A DNA stretch of 20,479 nt from Leucobacter sp. UBA1945 (GTDB lineage Bacteria > Actinomycetota > Actinomycetes > Actinomycetales > Microbacteriaceae): positions 1-20,479 of the forward strand of contig DDEV01000078.1 of assembly GCA_002336855.1 (NCBI GenBank), written 5' to 3'. Under the pieces are notes generated by a model. It saw nothing but the letters and a program-made list of their open reading frames with translations, was not told the origin of the DNA and ran no database searches. The position numbers and the translations under genes are program-made. Positions within the stretch are counted from its first letter, which is position 1, and every line of letters starts with the position of its first letter. Below, piece by piece: positions 1-7,310 of this stretch.

Positions 1-668
1 CGCTTCGCGTGCACAGTGACCACTACGAGATAGACGACCACCATCGCCCACTGCGCGGCGACGGTTCCCCAGGCGCTGCCCGCGATGCCCCATCCGAGAC
101 CGTAGATGAACCACCAGTTCAGCAGGGCGTTGGCGGCGAAGCCGAGCGTCGCGATGAAGAGCGGGGTGCGCGTGTCTTGCAGGCCGCGCAGCAGACCGGT
201 CGCCGCAAACACGACGAGCATGGCGGGCAGCCCGGCGCACGAGACGGCGAGATAGGTCACCGCTTGGCTGGCCACCCCCGCGTCGGTACCGAAGAAGCCG
301 ACGAGTGGGGTGCTGACCGCCCAGAGTGCCACCCCGAGCACCGCGCCGAGGCCGAGTGCGAGCCAGAGCCCGTCGATGCCGGCCTGCACGGCGCCGCGCA
401 GATCCCCCGCCCCTCGCCTTCTCGCAACCAGGGGAGTGGTCGCGTACGCCAGAAAGATCATCAGCCCGACCGCGGTCTGCAGAATTGTGCTGGCGATGGC
501 GAGGCCTGCCAACGGCTCGGCGCCGAGGTGCCCGATCAGGGCCGAGTCGACAATCAGAAAGAGCGGCTCGGCGACGAGCGCCCCGAGCGCCGGAATTGCC
601 AGAGAAGCGATGCTGCGGTCGATTGCGTTCCGATGCGCGGGGGGATGATCGGCGGTCTCGGTGCGCAT
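1..668 (-). CDS. MATE family efflux transporter (C-terminus cut off by window edge)
   Basis: Integral membrane antiporter of the MATE family, DinF-like branch, expected to export drugs or metabolites using an ion gradient. Reading the minus strand from ATG at 668 gives 222 residues with no stop before the window edge. The protein starts MRTETADHPP, then has the MATE N-terminal pattern: a conserved Pro in a first helix (SIASLAIPALGALVAEPLF), the segment VDSALIGHLGAEPLAGLA (about residues 41-58), and later the characteristic RGLQDTRTPL loop followed by the N-W-F-Y helix. About six membrane helices are visible, roughly half of a normal 440-residue MATE protein. An in-frame TAG lies four codons upstream, so ATG 668 is the first possible start. 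There is no usable Shine-Dalgarno spacing; a -10-like TAGCGT ends 6 bases before ATG, so the mRNA is probably leaderless. It is divergent from the aldehyde dehydrogenase gene and probably unrelated to it. Confidence 0.9.
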   Translation of the reverse strand, partial: MRTETADHPPAHRNAIDRSIASLAIPALGALVAEPLFLIVDSALIGHLGAEPLAGLAIASTILQTAVGLMIFLAYATTPLVARRRGAGDLRGAVQAGIDGLWLALGLGAVLGVALWAVSTPLVGFFGTDAGVASQAVTYLAVSCAGLPAMLVVFAATGLLRGLQDTRTPLFIATLGFAANALLNWWFIYGLGWGIAGSAWGTVAAQWAMVVVYLVVVTVHAK

Positions 669-674
669 CCCCTC

Positions 675-680
675 ACGCTA
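675..680 (-). promoter_or_regulatory. -10 box of a probable leaderless promoter for the MATE gene
   Basis: On the minus strand TAGCGT is followed by exactly six bases (GAGGGG) and then the ATG at 668. A TAnnnT hexamer 6-7 bases before the start codon puts the transcription start at or next to the ATG. No convincing -35 box is visible at the expected distance. The GAGGGG directly touching ATG is too close to work as a ribosome binding site. Confidence 0.5.
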
Positions 681-773
681 GCGTGTATATCTCGCATTAG
701 GGAACCGCGCCCGAATGCAGGGTCTTGGAGCCGCTTGTCCTCGATGTAAGGGCCGGGACTGGGGGTGGTTCTT

Positions 774-796
774 AAAGGTTGGATAATGCTACCATT
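774..796 (+). promoter_or_regulatory. Operator/promoter element of the aldehyde dehydrogenase unit (copy 1)
   Basis: AAAGGT, 11 spacer bases, ACCATT: an imperfect inverted repeat, since the reverse complement of ACCATT is AATGGT. The spacer contains GATAAT (782-787), a good -10 hexamer, so a bound protein would block RNA polymerase. The same arrangement occurs at 3115-3137 before the esterase-BVMO operon, with the hexamers and their spacing unchanged. It fits the loose GT(N)xAC pattern of GntR-family operators, although the gap is wide. The likely ligand is the FadR-type regulator encoded at 2341-3084. The -35 region is weak. Confidence 0.65.
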
Positions 797-854
797 GCAG
801 TGAATTCGTCAGGGGCTGTCACGCTGCGCTGAGGGCCTGGCGGCCTGGCGGGTT

Positions 855-878
855 CGTGGGCGCAGTGCCGCGTCCACG
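855..878 (+). other. Hairpin in the 5' leader of the aldehyde dehydrogenase mRNA
   Basis: CGTGGGCGC (855-863) pairs with GCGTCCACG (870-878) over nine base pairs including one G-U, with a six-base loop. It lies between the predicted start of transcription near 794 and the GTG at 910, ending 31 bases before the start codon. There is no T-run after it, so it is not a classical terminator. Its role is unknown; mRNA stability or control of translation are possibilities. Confidence 0.4.
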
Positions 879-909
879 CAGACAACGTTTCATGCAGAGA
901 TGAGGCCCC

Positions 910-2268
910 GTGAGTTACACGATCATGAATCCAGCCAACCAAACCGTTGTGACCACTGTCGAGCACGTCGGCGTCGAAGAAACGGACATGGCGGTTGCGC
1001 GCGCGGGTAGGGCGCAGAAGGCATGGGCCCAGCTTGCGCCGAAGGACCGAGCGAGGCTGATGAAAAGCTTCGCTGGGCTCGTAGATGCGCACGCCGAGGA
1101 GCTGGCGTTGCTGGAGACGAGGAACTCAGGTCACCCCATCACTCAAGCTCGGGGTGAGGCTGCAAGTGTTCGCGATGTTTTGGAATACTACGCTGCGGCC
1201 CCAGAGCGATTGATTGGGCAGCAGATCCCCACGTCGGGAGGGTTGAACGTGACCTTTCACGAACCGATCGGCGTGGTCGGCGTGATCACCCCGTGGAATT
1301 TTCCAATGACCATCGGGGCTTGGGGCTTCGCTCCCGCACTCGCAGCGGGCAATGCAGTGGTGATGAAACCGGCCGAGTGGACCCCCTTGACCAGCCTGCG
1401 TTTGGGTGAACTTGCACTGGAGGCAGGGTTGCCAGAGGGGCTCCTCCAGGTGCTACCGGGTCGCGGTGCGGTGGTGGGTGAGCGACTCATCTCGCATCCT
1501 GGAGTGCGCAAGTTGGTGTTCACGGGATCCACTGAAGTGGGGAAGCGCATCATGGCGGGTGCGTCGAAACATGTGAAACGTGTCACGCTTGAACTCGGTG
1601 GCAAGAGCGCGAACATTGTCTTTGCTGATGCTGATCTTGAGCATGCCGCCGCGGCTGCACCAGCGTCGGTGTTCGACAACGCGGGGCAAGACTGCTGTGC
1701 CCGAAGTCGCCTGCTCGTGCAACGCTCGGTGCTTGATCGTTTTCTTGAGGGATTCGAGCGGGCGGTCAAAGCAATGCGCGTGGGTGACCCGATGGACCCG
1801 GCGACCGAGATGGGGCCGCTCACCACGTTGGCTCACCGGGATCGGGTCGCCGAGTTTCTCAGCGACGGGGACCCTGTCGCTTTCAGTGGCAGCTGCCCGG
1901 ATGGCCCGGGCGCTTGGTTCGCGCCGACAGTGCTGCTGCCGGAGCGAGATTCTCGGGTGGCCAAAGAAGAAATTTTTGGCCCGATTGTATCGATATTGCC
2001 GTTTGATACCGAGGAGGAAGCGATCGCGCTCGCGAATGACTCTGAGTACGGACTGAGTGGCTCTATCTGGACCGAGAATCTTGCACGTGCTATCCGGGTG
2101 TCGAGAGCGGTCGAATCGGGCACGTTGTCGGTGAACTCGCACTCGTCGGTCAGATACACGGCTCCGTTCGGCGGCATGAAGCAGTCCGGTCTTGGGCGAG
2201 AGCTTGGTCCCGACGCGCCGTTCAAATTCACTGAAACGAAGTCCGTATTCTTCTCGGCCACGGGGTAG
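910..2268 (+). CDS. Aldehyde dehydrogenase, short actinobacterial form
   Basis: NAD(P)+-dependent oxidation of an aldehyde to a carboxylic acid in the cytoplasm. The fold and active site are clear: the PWNFP substrate-channel motif, FTGSTEVG nucleotide loop, general base Glu228 in LELGGK, catalytic Cys262 in NAGQDCCARSR (34 residues after the Glu, the usual spacing), KEEIFGP, and the C-terminal PFGGMKQSGLGRE signature. The protein has 452 residues, below the usual 480-500; the shortfall is around residues 310-340, where the normal stretch between MGPL and the APTV motif is compressed. From memory, similar short forms occur in actinobacteria beside gamma-glutamyl ligase genes. GTG at 910 is preceded by GAGATGAGG; an in-frame ATG at 925 is an alternative. 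Role here: probably oxidises the aldehyde formed late in the pathway of the neighbouring operon, which shares its operator. Confidence 0.93.
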   Translation: MSYTIMNPANQTVVTTVEHVGVEETDMAVARAGRAQKAWAQLAPKDRARLMKSFAGLVDAHAEELALLETRNSGHPITQARGEAASVRDVLEYYAAAPERLIGQQIPTSGGLNVTFHEPIGVVGVITPWNFPMTIGAWGFAPALAAGNAVVMKPAEWTPLTSLRLGELALEAGLPEGLLQVLPGRGAVVGERLISHPGVRKLVFTGSTEVGKRIMAGASKHVKRVTLELGGKSANIVFADADLEHAAAAAPASVFDNAGQDCCARSRLLVQRSVLDRFLEGFERAVKAMRVGDPMDPATEMGPLTTLAHRDRVAEFLSDGDPVAFSGSCPDGPGAWFAPTVLLPERDSRVAKEEIFGPIVSILPFDTEEEAIALANDSEYGLSGSIWTENLARAIRVSRAVESGTLSVNSHSSVRYTAPFGGMKQSGLGRELGPDAPFKFTETKSVFFSATG

Positions 2269-2281
2269 CATTCGGGAATAT

Positions 2282-2304
2282 GAAGGTTGCGCTCCTATAG
2301 GCGT
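2282..2304 (+). promoter_or_regulatory. Possible half-operator upstream of the GntR gene
   Basis: GAAGGTTG (2282-2289) matches the left arm AAAGGTTG of the two operators in seven of eight positions, but the right arm ACCATT is absent at the expected distance. It lies in the 72-base gap before the regulator gene, where an autoregulatory site would be expected. Weak on its own. Confidence 0.25.
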
Positions 2305-2340
2305 GATGTCTCGAACGCGAGTGGTGGCAAGGGGAGCGGC

Positions 2341-3084
2341 ATGGTGGAGATCGACGGCGGATCACAGCTCTTGATTCGAGCAATGCGGCCCACCAATGCC
2401 TATGAGGAGACGATGCAGCGACTGCTTCAGTCCATTCGTCTCGGCATGATCCCGCTCGGTGAGCGGTTGCCGCCGGAGCGCGATCTGGCAAGCATGCTCA
2501 AGGTGAGTCGGGACACGGTGCGTGAGGCGATCTCAACGCTCACCGAGCAAGGCTTTGTTGTTTCGAAGCGGGGAAGATACGGGGGGACATTCGTCGTCGA
2601 CCAGCTCCCCGAGCGGGCCCATTCTTCTCGGGGGGACCTGACTGAGCGCGAGATCAAGGACATTATCATCTTGCGGCGGGTGCTTGAGCTGGGCGCCGTC
2701 AGGGAGGCCGCTGGTCGCGAGCTGCGAGCAAGCGAACGAGCGAGCCTGGTAGAGGCGCTTGATTCCTGCGACGGCGTCGTTGGGGCAGACGCTAGACGGC
2801 TCGATTCGCGATTGCACGTGCGGATCGCAGAGCTCTCGGGATCTCCGAGTCTTATGGAGCAGGTAGCCGATCTCCGGACTCGTCTCAATGCCGCGTTCGA
2901 GGTGGTGCCCGACCTGATGCCGAACCTGGTGAACTCTGACGAGCAGCACCGTGCGATTGTCACTGCAATCCTTGCCGGGCAGCCCGATGCTGCGGTGCGG
3001 GCTATGAGTGAACACCTGAATGGGTCGGAGGCGCTTTTGCGGGGCTACTGGGCAACGACCACATTCACCGGTGAAGACGAATGA
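2341..3084 (+). CDS. FadR-type GntR transcriptional regulator
   Basis: Ligand-responsive DNA-binding repressor with an N-terminal winged helix and a C-terminal FCD effector domain; 247 residues, normal for the family. The winged helix covers about residues 20-90 (ERLPPERDLASMLKVSRDT and a G-R-Y-G-G-T-F wing). The FCD domain (about 100-235) carries the metal/ligand residues Asp155, His159, His203 and His225 in the expected order. The reading frame is open up to a TTG at 2287, but ATG 2341 has AAGGGGAG at proper distance and starts just before the domain, so I chose it. The gene follows the aldehyde dehydrogenase by 72 bases and precedes the esterase-BVMO operon. It is the obvious candidate to bind AAAGGT-N11-ACCATT at 774 and 3115. 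The inducer is probably the pathway substrate or an intermediate (inference). Confidence 0.92.
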   Translation: MVEIDGGSQLLIRAMRPTNAYEETMQRLLQSIRLGMIPLGERLPPERDLASMLKVSRDTVREAISTLTEQGFVVSKRGRYGGTFVVDQLPERAHSSRGDLTEREIKDIIILRRVLELGAVREAAGRELRASERASLVEALDSCDGVVGADARRLDSRLHVRIAELSGSPSLMEQVADLRTRLNAAFEVVPDLMPNLVNSDEQHRAIVTAILAGQPDAAVRAMSEHLNGSEALLRGYWATTTFTGEDE

Positions 3085-3114
3085 CCAACCGGAGGAGTGG
3101 AATCTTCTTGATTT

Positions 3115-3137
3115 AAAGGTTGTTATATCCTACCATT
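3115..3137 (+). promoter_or_regulatory. Operator/promoter element of the esterase-BVMO operon (copy 2)
   Basis: AAAGGT, 11 bases, ACCATT, with a TTATAT -10-like hexamer (3123-3128) at exactly the same offset as GATAAT in the copy at 774. The conserved stretch runs from TTTAAAGGTTG through TACCATTG. Transcription would start near 3135, leaving about a 45-base leader before GTG 3180. A second copy of this quality inside 2.4 kb makes a shared regulator likely. Confidence 0.65.
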
Positions 3138-3179
3138 GAGTTCAGGTTCGAAGATGAACACTGATCGGGGTAGGACAAC

Positions 3180-4148
3180 GTGGTTTCACTGGACAAGGAT
3201 GCTCAGGAGTATCTTGCGCTTCGCCGTCGCACGAGCGGCATGTCGCAGACTCTCACTCCGTTGTCGCTGCGGGATGAAGAACGTCGTCTTCGCGAACGCT
3301 ACGGTCACGGGCCGCAGATGTTTCGAGAGCGTCTGGTCAGCGCCGCCGAGGGCTGCCCTCGGCATTTCGTTCTCGACCCGGTCGCGCAGCCGCAAGGCAC
3401 CGTGCTCTATTTGCACGGCGGCGGCTGGGTCATGGGTGAACCAGAGGACTACCTGGCCGTGTGCAGGTCACTTGCGAAATCCAGCGGGTGGAGGGTTCTC
3501 GTAGCCGACTACGCAAAGGCGCCCGAGCGGCCGTTCCCCAACGGACTAGACGAGTGCTTGAGACTCGCGCGGTCGCTAGTCCAATCTCGCAAGACTAGCC
3601 CGAGTGACGCATCATCAGCGCTCAACAGAATTGTGCTCGCGGGTGATTCAGCAGGAGGAAATCTCGCGGCCGCGATCACTGCCCAGTTGAGCGAGACGTA
3701 TCCCGGAAGCATTGCCGCGCAGGTTCTCATCACCCCGGTGCTCGACGCCGACTTCGAGCGGCCGAGTTACCTTGACCCTGGACGTCAGCTTTCACTGACC
3801 CGCGCCCATATGCAGTGGTTCTTCGACCAATATGTTCCGTCCGCAGCGGATCGGGCGGATCCTCGCATTTCGCCGGTTCGAGCGGAATCGTTCGCTGGGC
3901 TACCGCGCACGTTCGTCGTATCGGCTGGTAGCGACGTGCTCAAGAGCGAGATCGACGAGTATCTCGCAAAAATCACCGAAGCTGGGGTGCTGGTGCGACA
4001 TCTCGAGCTTGCCGGCCAGATGCACGGGTTCTTTCAACTGCACAACGTCATGGCGGCTTCTGAACGCGCGGTCGACTGGATCGCAGCTGCACTGCACACA
4101 CTTGAGGTCCCGGGCTCGGGACGACACACGAAAGGAACGTCCAGATGA
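3180..4148 (+). CDS. Alpha/beta hydrolase, HSL family (esterase or lactonase)
   Basis: Hydrolyses a carboxylic ester or lactone in the cytoplasm. The 322-residue protein shows the hormone-sensitive-lipase pattern: oxyanion-hole HGGGW (79-83), nucleophile Ser157 in GDSAGG, acid Asp252 in SAGSD, and His282 in QMHGF. There is no signal peptide. Known epsilon-caprolactone hydrolases of cyclohexanone pathways (ChnC type) belong to this family. Its stop codon overlaps the next start (ATGA, 4145-4148), so it is translationally coupled to the BVMO whose ester product it most likely cleaves. GTG 3180 is preceded by GGGGTAGGA at suitable spacing, and no other good start lies nearby. It is the first gene of the long operon and lies directly after the second operator. 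The substrate cannot be told from sequence. Confidence 0.9.
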   Translation: MVSLDKDAQEYLALRRRTSGMSQTLTPLSLRDEERRLRERYGHGPQMFRERLVSAAEGCPRHFVLDPVAQPQGTVLYLHGGGWVMGEPEDYLAVCRSLAKSSGWRVLVADYAKAPERPFPNGLDECLRLARSLVQSRKTSPSDASSALNRIVLAGDSAGGNLAAAITAQLSETYPGSIAAQVLITPVLDADFERPSYLDPGRQLSLTRAHMQWFFDQYVPSAADRADPRISPVRAESFAGLPRTFVVSAGSDVLKSEIDEYLAKITEAGVLVRHLELAGQMHGFFQLHNVMAASERAVDWIAAALHTLEVPGSGRHTKGTSR

Positions 4149-5836
4149 GCGCAGAAACCAACGCAGGTGAATTCGACGCAATCATTATCGGTGCCGGCTT
4201 CGCGGGTATGTATCAACTGCTGAGGCTTCGAAAGATGGGCTTGAACGCTGTCGTGCTCGAGCGGGGCCCAGAGGTTGGCGGGACCTGGTACTGGAATCGA
4301 TATCCTGGCGCGCGTTGCGACATCACCTCCCTCGACTACTCCTATTCATTTGACGAGCAGCTGCAACAGGAGTGGGAGTGGAGTGAGAAGTTTGCGACTC
4401 AGCCCGAAATTCTCGAGTATGCGAAGCACGTCGCCGACCGTTTTTCGCTGCGCGGCGACATTCGTTTCCGTAGCGCCGTAGTCGGTGCGGAGTGGGACGA
4501 GGCTGCGTGCCGGTGGGGCGTCGATGTCGTTGCCTCCGACGAGTCGGGCCGGCCGCTGCAGGACGGCTCCCCTCGCTCTTTCAGCGCTACATACCTCATT
4601 TTCGCCGTAGGTAACCTTTCGACCGCCCACACGCCGCGGATTGAGGGGCTCGGAGACTTCGAGGGACGTTTGTTGCACAGCGCAGAGTGGCCAGAGGAGC
4701 GCATCGATTTCACGGGACGTCGGGTCGGGGTGATCGGTACGGGGTCCTCAGGCATCCAGATTGTTCCTTTGGTAGCCGAAGAGGCTCAAGAGTTGCACGT
4801 GTTCCATCGAACGCCGAATTTCAGCTTGCCGGCAAATAACCGCCCACTTGACCCTGCAGAAGTGCTCGATCGCAAGCGCGATTACGCGCAGTACCGGGAG
4901 CGCGCAAAGCACTCCTTCACAGGTGTGCCAGTGCCAGTACCCACGCAAAGTGTTTTTGAGGTGTCCGAGGAAGAACGTGAGCGAGTTTTTCAAGCTGCGT
5001 GGGACTCGGGCCGCTACGGTGCATTGCTCGCCTCATACACTGACCTCTCAACTGATGCTGAAGCGAACGAGCTGGCGGCGGAGTTCATCCGGCAAAAGGT
5101 TCGCTCGATCGTTGAAGACCCCGAGATTGCTGCTGTGGTTGAGCCCAGGGGGAACTATTTCGGAACAAAGCGGAGCTGCCTCGATAGTCGGTACTACGAG
5201 GTCTTCAATCAACCGAATGTTATGTTGCATGATCTGCAGCGGAACCCCCTCAGCCGCATCGTGCCAGAGGGCGTGCAACTTGGCACCGATGTGTACGAGC
5301 TCGATGATCTCATCCTTGCGACCGGCTTTGATGCGATGACTGGATCGATCCTTGCAATCAATCCAGTCGGGGTTGACGGCATTTCGCTTAGCGAGGCATG
5401 GAACGCCGGACCATATACCTATCTCGGCGTCGCCTCGCACGGGTTTCCGAACCTCTTCTTTCTCACAGGTCCGGGAAGCCCCTCTGTGCTTTCGAACATG
5501 ATCGTCTCGATCGAGCAGCACGTGGAGTGGGTGAGTCGTCTCATCGCCTACGCCAGGGAGCACAAAGTGCGTTCAGTGCAGCCCCACAGGCAATCGCAGA
5601 TCGACTGGATGCGCACTGTGCACGACGAGGCGGCCGCCACGCTCTATCTGAGCGGGAACTCCTGGTATCTGGGGGCGAATATTCCAGGCAAGCCGCGGGT
5701 CTTCATGCCCTACGTCGCCGGCGTCGGCAAGTATCGCGAGATTGCTGAACGAGAGTCTGCGGCTTGCTACCCGGGCTTCAGCCTGATCTCACCCTCATCC
5801 ATCCCCGTCAACGGTGACGAAAGGAAACTCAAATGA
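4145..5836 (+). CDS. Type I Baeyer-Villiger monooxygenase (FAD, NADPH)
   Basis: Inserts one oxygen atom next to a ketone carbonyl to give an ester or lactone, using FAD, NADPH and O2. The first FAD-binding Rossmann motif is GAGFAG (16-21), followed by GGTWYWNRYPGARCD. The family fingerprint FxGxxxHxxxWP is complete as FEGRLLHSAEWP (172-183). The NADPH-binding GTGSSG is at 198-203. The active-site arginine is probably Arg343 in FGTKRSCLD, and the ATGFD and GANIPGKP motifs are present. Length, 563 residues, and overall pattern resemble cyclohexanone and phenylacetone monooxygenases more than the N-hydroxylating flavin monooxygenases. GAAAGGAAC provides the ribosome binding site. The gene overlaps both neighbours by four bases (hydrolase before, permease after). 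Substrate is unknown; the context suggests a ketone derived from an amine-containing compound. Confidence 0.93.
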   Translation: MSAETNAGEFDAIIIGAGFAGMYQLLRLRKMGLNAVVLERGPEVGGTWYWNRYPGARCDITSLDYSYSFDEQLQQEWEWSEKFATQPEILEYAKHVADRFSLRGDIRFRSAVVGAEWDEAACRWGVDVVASDESGRPLQDGSPRSFSATYLIFAVGNLSTAHTPRIEGLGDFEGRLLHSAEWPEERIDFTGRRVGVIGTGSSGIQIVPLVAEEAQELHVFHRTPNFSLPANNRPLDPAEVLDRKRDYAQYRERAKHSFTGVPVPVPTQSVFEVSEEERERVFQAAWDSGRYGALLASYTDLSTDAEANELAAEFIRQKVRSIVEDPEIAAVVEPRGNYFGTKRSCLDSRYYEVFNQPNVMLHDLQRNPLSRIVPEGVQLGTDVYELDDLILATGFDAMTGSILAINPVGVDGISLSEAWNAGPYTYLGVASHGFPNLFFLTGPGSPSVLSNMIVSIEQHVEWVSRLIAYAREHKVRSVQPHRQSQIDWMRTVHDEAAATLYLSGNSWYLGANIPGKPRVFMPYVAGVGKYREIAERESAACYPGFSLISPSSIPVNGDERKLK

Positions 5837-7296
5837 CACACCAATCGAACGGTCAACCGGCCGACACTCAGCAAGCCGCTCCGCCAGCTGATCTCGGCAG
5901 ATTGAGCCTCCAGCGCAACTCGCTCGGCTGGCGGCATGTGACCCTGCTCTCGCTGGCTGGTTGCGGACCCGCGGCGAGCGTTGCACTGAACCTTCAGTTC
6001 ATGGGCCAGTTCGCTGGTCTGGCGCTTGTGTTCGCATTCCTGCTGGTCTGGCCAGCGATCCTGCTATTCATGAACTCGCTCGCGGAGTTCTCTCGTCATA
6101 TCCAAAGCGCGGGTGGATTGTACGCGTACAACCTGCGCACCTGGGGCGCAAAGTTCGGCTTCGTTTACGGGTGGACGTTCATGGGAGCGTACATGGTTCT
6201 CGCTGCTGCAGGGTTTGCCGTATTCGGCGGATGGTTGTCGGAATGGCTCGGTAGCCAGTTCTCGATATTCATCCCGTGGTGGTTGCTGACAGTCGTGGCC
6301 CTTGGTGCAGTTACCGCGCTCTCCATGTTCGGGATCACGGAGAGCATGCGCACCTCGCTGATTCTTGTTGGCGCATCGGTTGCGGTGATCCTCGTCCTGG
6401 CGATCTGGATTGTCTTCACCGGCGGCGATAGCGAAGGGGCAGGATTCACTGGACAGCCCCTGGTTCCTGCGGGAGCAGGATCGCTTGGCTGGGCGGGAAT
6501 TGGCCTCGCGATGACTTACGGGGTGCTCTCACATGCCGGGATCGAAGAAGGTACGACGCTCTCGGAGGAGGTGCGAGATGCTGATCGGAATGTCAGCCGT
6601 GGACTCTGGGCGGTTGCCATCATTCTGCCCGCGTTCTACATCTTTGTGAGCTACGCGATGGTGCACGGCTACGGTATCGCGCGGATCGAGGAGTTCGGGC
6701 AGGATCCGGCCCCGTTGCAAACTGTCGCGCTCCACTACTGGGGTGAATTTGGTCTTGGCGTCGTAGTCATCGCCGCAATCATCAGCATTCTGGGATTCAG
6801 CCAGGCGGGGTTCTTGGCAGGAACAAGGGTGCTCTTTACGCTCGGGCGGGATCACATTCTCCCGAAGTGGGTCGGGCACAGCTCCAAGCGGCATACTCCC
6901 GCGAACGCATCACTAGTAATGGGCATTGTTTGCGTGGTACTCGGCATTCCGCTCGGGTTGATCGTTGGGCCGTTCAACGTCTGGGGCTACTTCGGATTTC
7001 TGGTTGGCATCTTCTTCCTGGTCTCGTACATAATCACGAACGTGGCGCTGATCGTATTCGCGAAGCGTGAAGGGTTTTTCAAACCTATCCGGCATGGGTT
7101 ACTGCCAGGTCTAGCGGCGGTCATCTTTGCGTACCCCCTCTACAGCTCGCTCTGGCCGATCCCGCCCGGTGAGTATGGTGTGCTCCCGTTCGTATACGTC
7201 GGCTGGGTGCTCGTCGGGGTGATTCTCCTCGTGGTGACGATGAAGCGCAGACCGAAGGTCCTCGAGCGCATGCTCGAAGACGAGAGCAAATGGTGA
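5833..7296 (+). CDS. APC-superfamily permease (amine/amino acid uptake)
   Basis: Cytoplasmic-membrane transporter of 487 residues. A polar N-terminus of about 35 residues is followed by roughly twelve hydrophobic helices. The first membrane stretch (TLLSLAGCGPAASVAL) and the F-x-R-H-x-x-S-A-G-G-x-Y segment (about residues 86-97) are typical of APC permeases, as is the loop TLSEEVRDADRNVSRG near residue 240, where permeases of this group carry E-x-x-x-P/R-x-A-x-R-N. Lying between the BVMO and the gamma-glutamyl ligase and overlapping the BVMO by four bases, it is the likely uptake system for the amine substrate, in the position that PuuP holds in putrescine clusters. ATG 5833 follows GAAAGGAAA. 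Transport direction and substrate are inferred from context only. Confidence 0.9.
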   Translation: MTHQSNGQPADTQQAAPPADLGRLSLQRNSLGWRHVTLLSLAGCGPAASVALNLQFMGQFAGLALVFAFLLVWPAILLFMNSLAEFSRHIQSAGGLYAYNLRTWGAKFGFVYGWTFMGAYMVLAAAGFAVFGGWLSEWLGSQFSIFIPWWLLTVVALGAVTALSMFGITESMRTSLILVGASVAVILVLAIWIVFTGGDSEGAGFTGQPLVPAGAGSLGWAGIGLAMTYGVLSHAGIEEGTTLSEEVRDADRNVSRGLWAVAIILPAFYIFVSYAMVHGYGIARIEEFGQDPAPLQTVALHYWGEFGLGVVVIAAIISILGFSQAGFLAGTRVLFTLGRDHILPKWVGHSSKRHTPANASLVMGIVCVVLGIPLGLIVGPFNVWGYFGFLVGIFFLVSYIITNVALIVFAKREGFFKPIRHGLLPGLAAVIFAYPLYSSLWPIPPGEYGVLPFVYVGWVLVGVILLVVTMKRRPKVLERMLEDESKW

Positions 7297-7310
7297 AAGG
7301 AACGTGGCAA

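Larger units (their letters stand above)
669..909. other. Divergent intergenic region between MATE gene and aldehyde dehydrogenase gene
   Basis: This 241-base region contains no coding sequence that I can support. It holds the leaderless MATE promoter at its left end, the AAAGGT-N11-ACCATT operator/promoter at 774-796, and about 115 bases of transcribed leader before the GTG at 910. The leader includes a short direct repeat of GGCCTGGCG near 834-850 and a hairpin at 855-878. Confidence 0.6.

Noticed and set aside
9..749. A 246-codon open frame on the plus strand at the left edge
   Set aside because: The translation is low-complexity Arg/Glu/Gly-rich; the minus strand encodes a clear MATE transporter over the same bases.
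834..850. The GGCCTGGCG direct repeat as part of a repeat array
   Set aside because: There are only two adjacent copies with no spacers, so it is neither CRISPR nor a clear regulatory repeat.
2287..2340. A TTG start that would lengthen the first GntR protein by 18 residues
   Set aside because: ATG 2341 has AAGGGGAG at good distance; the extension has no ribosome binding site and no conserved residues.
3115..3137. The repeated AAAGGT-N11-ACCATT elements as a recombination or insertion-sequence end
   Set aside because: The copies are direct, only about 23 bases long, each covers a -10 box before a gene, and no transposase or target duplication is present.
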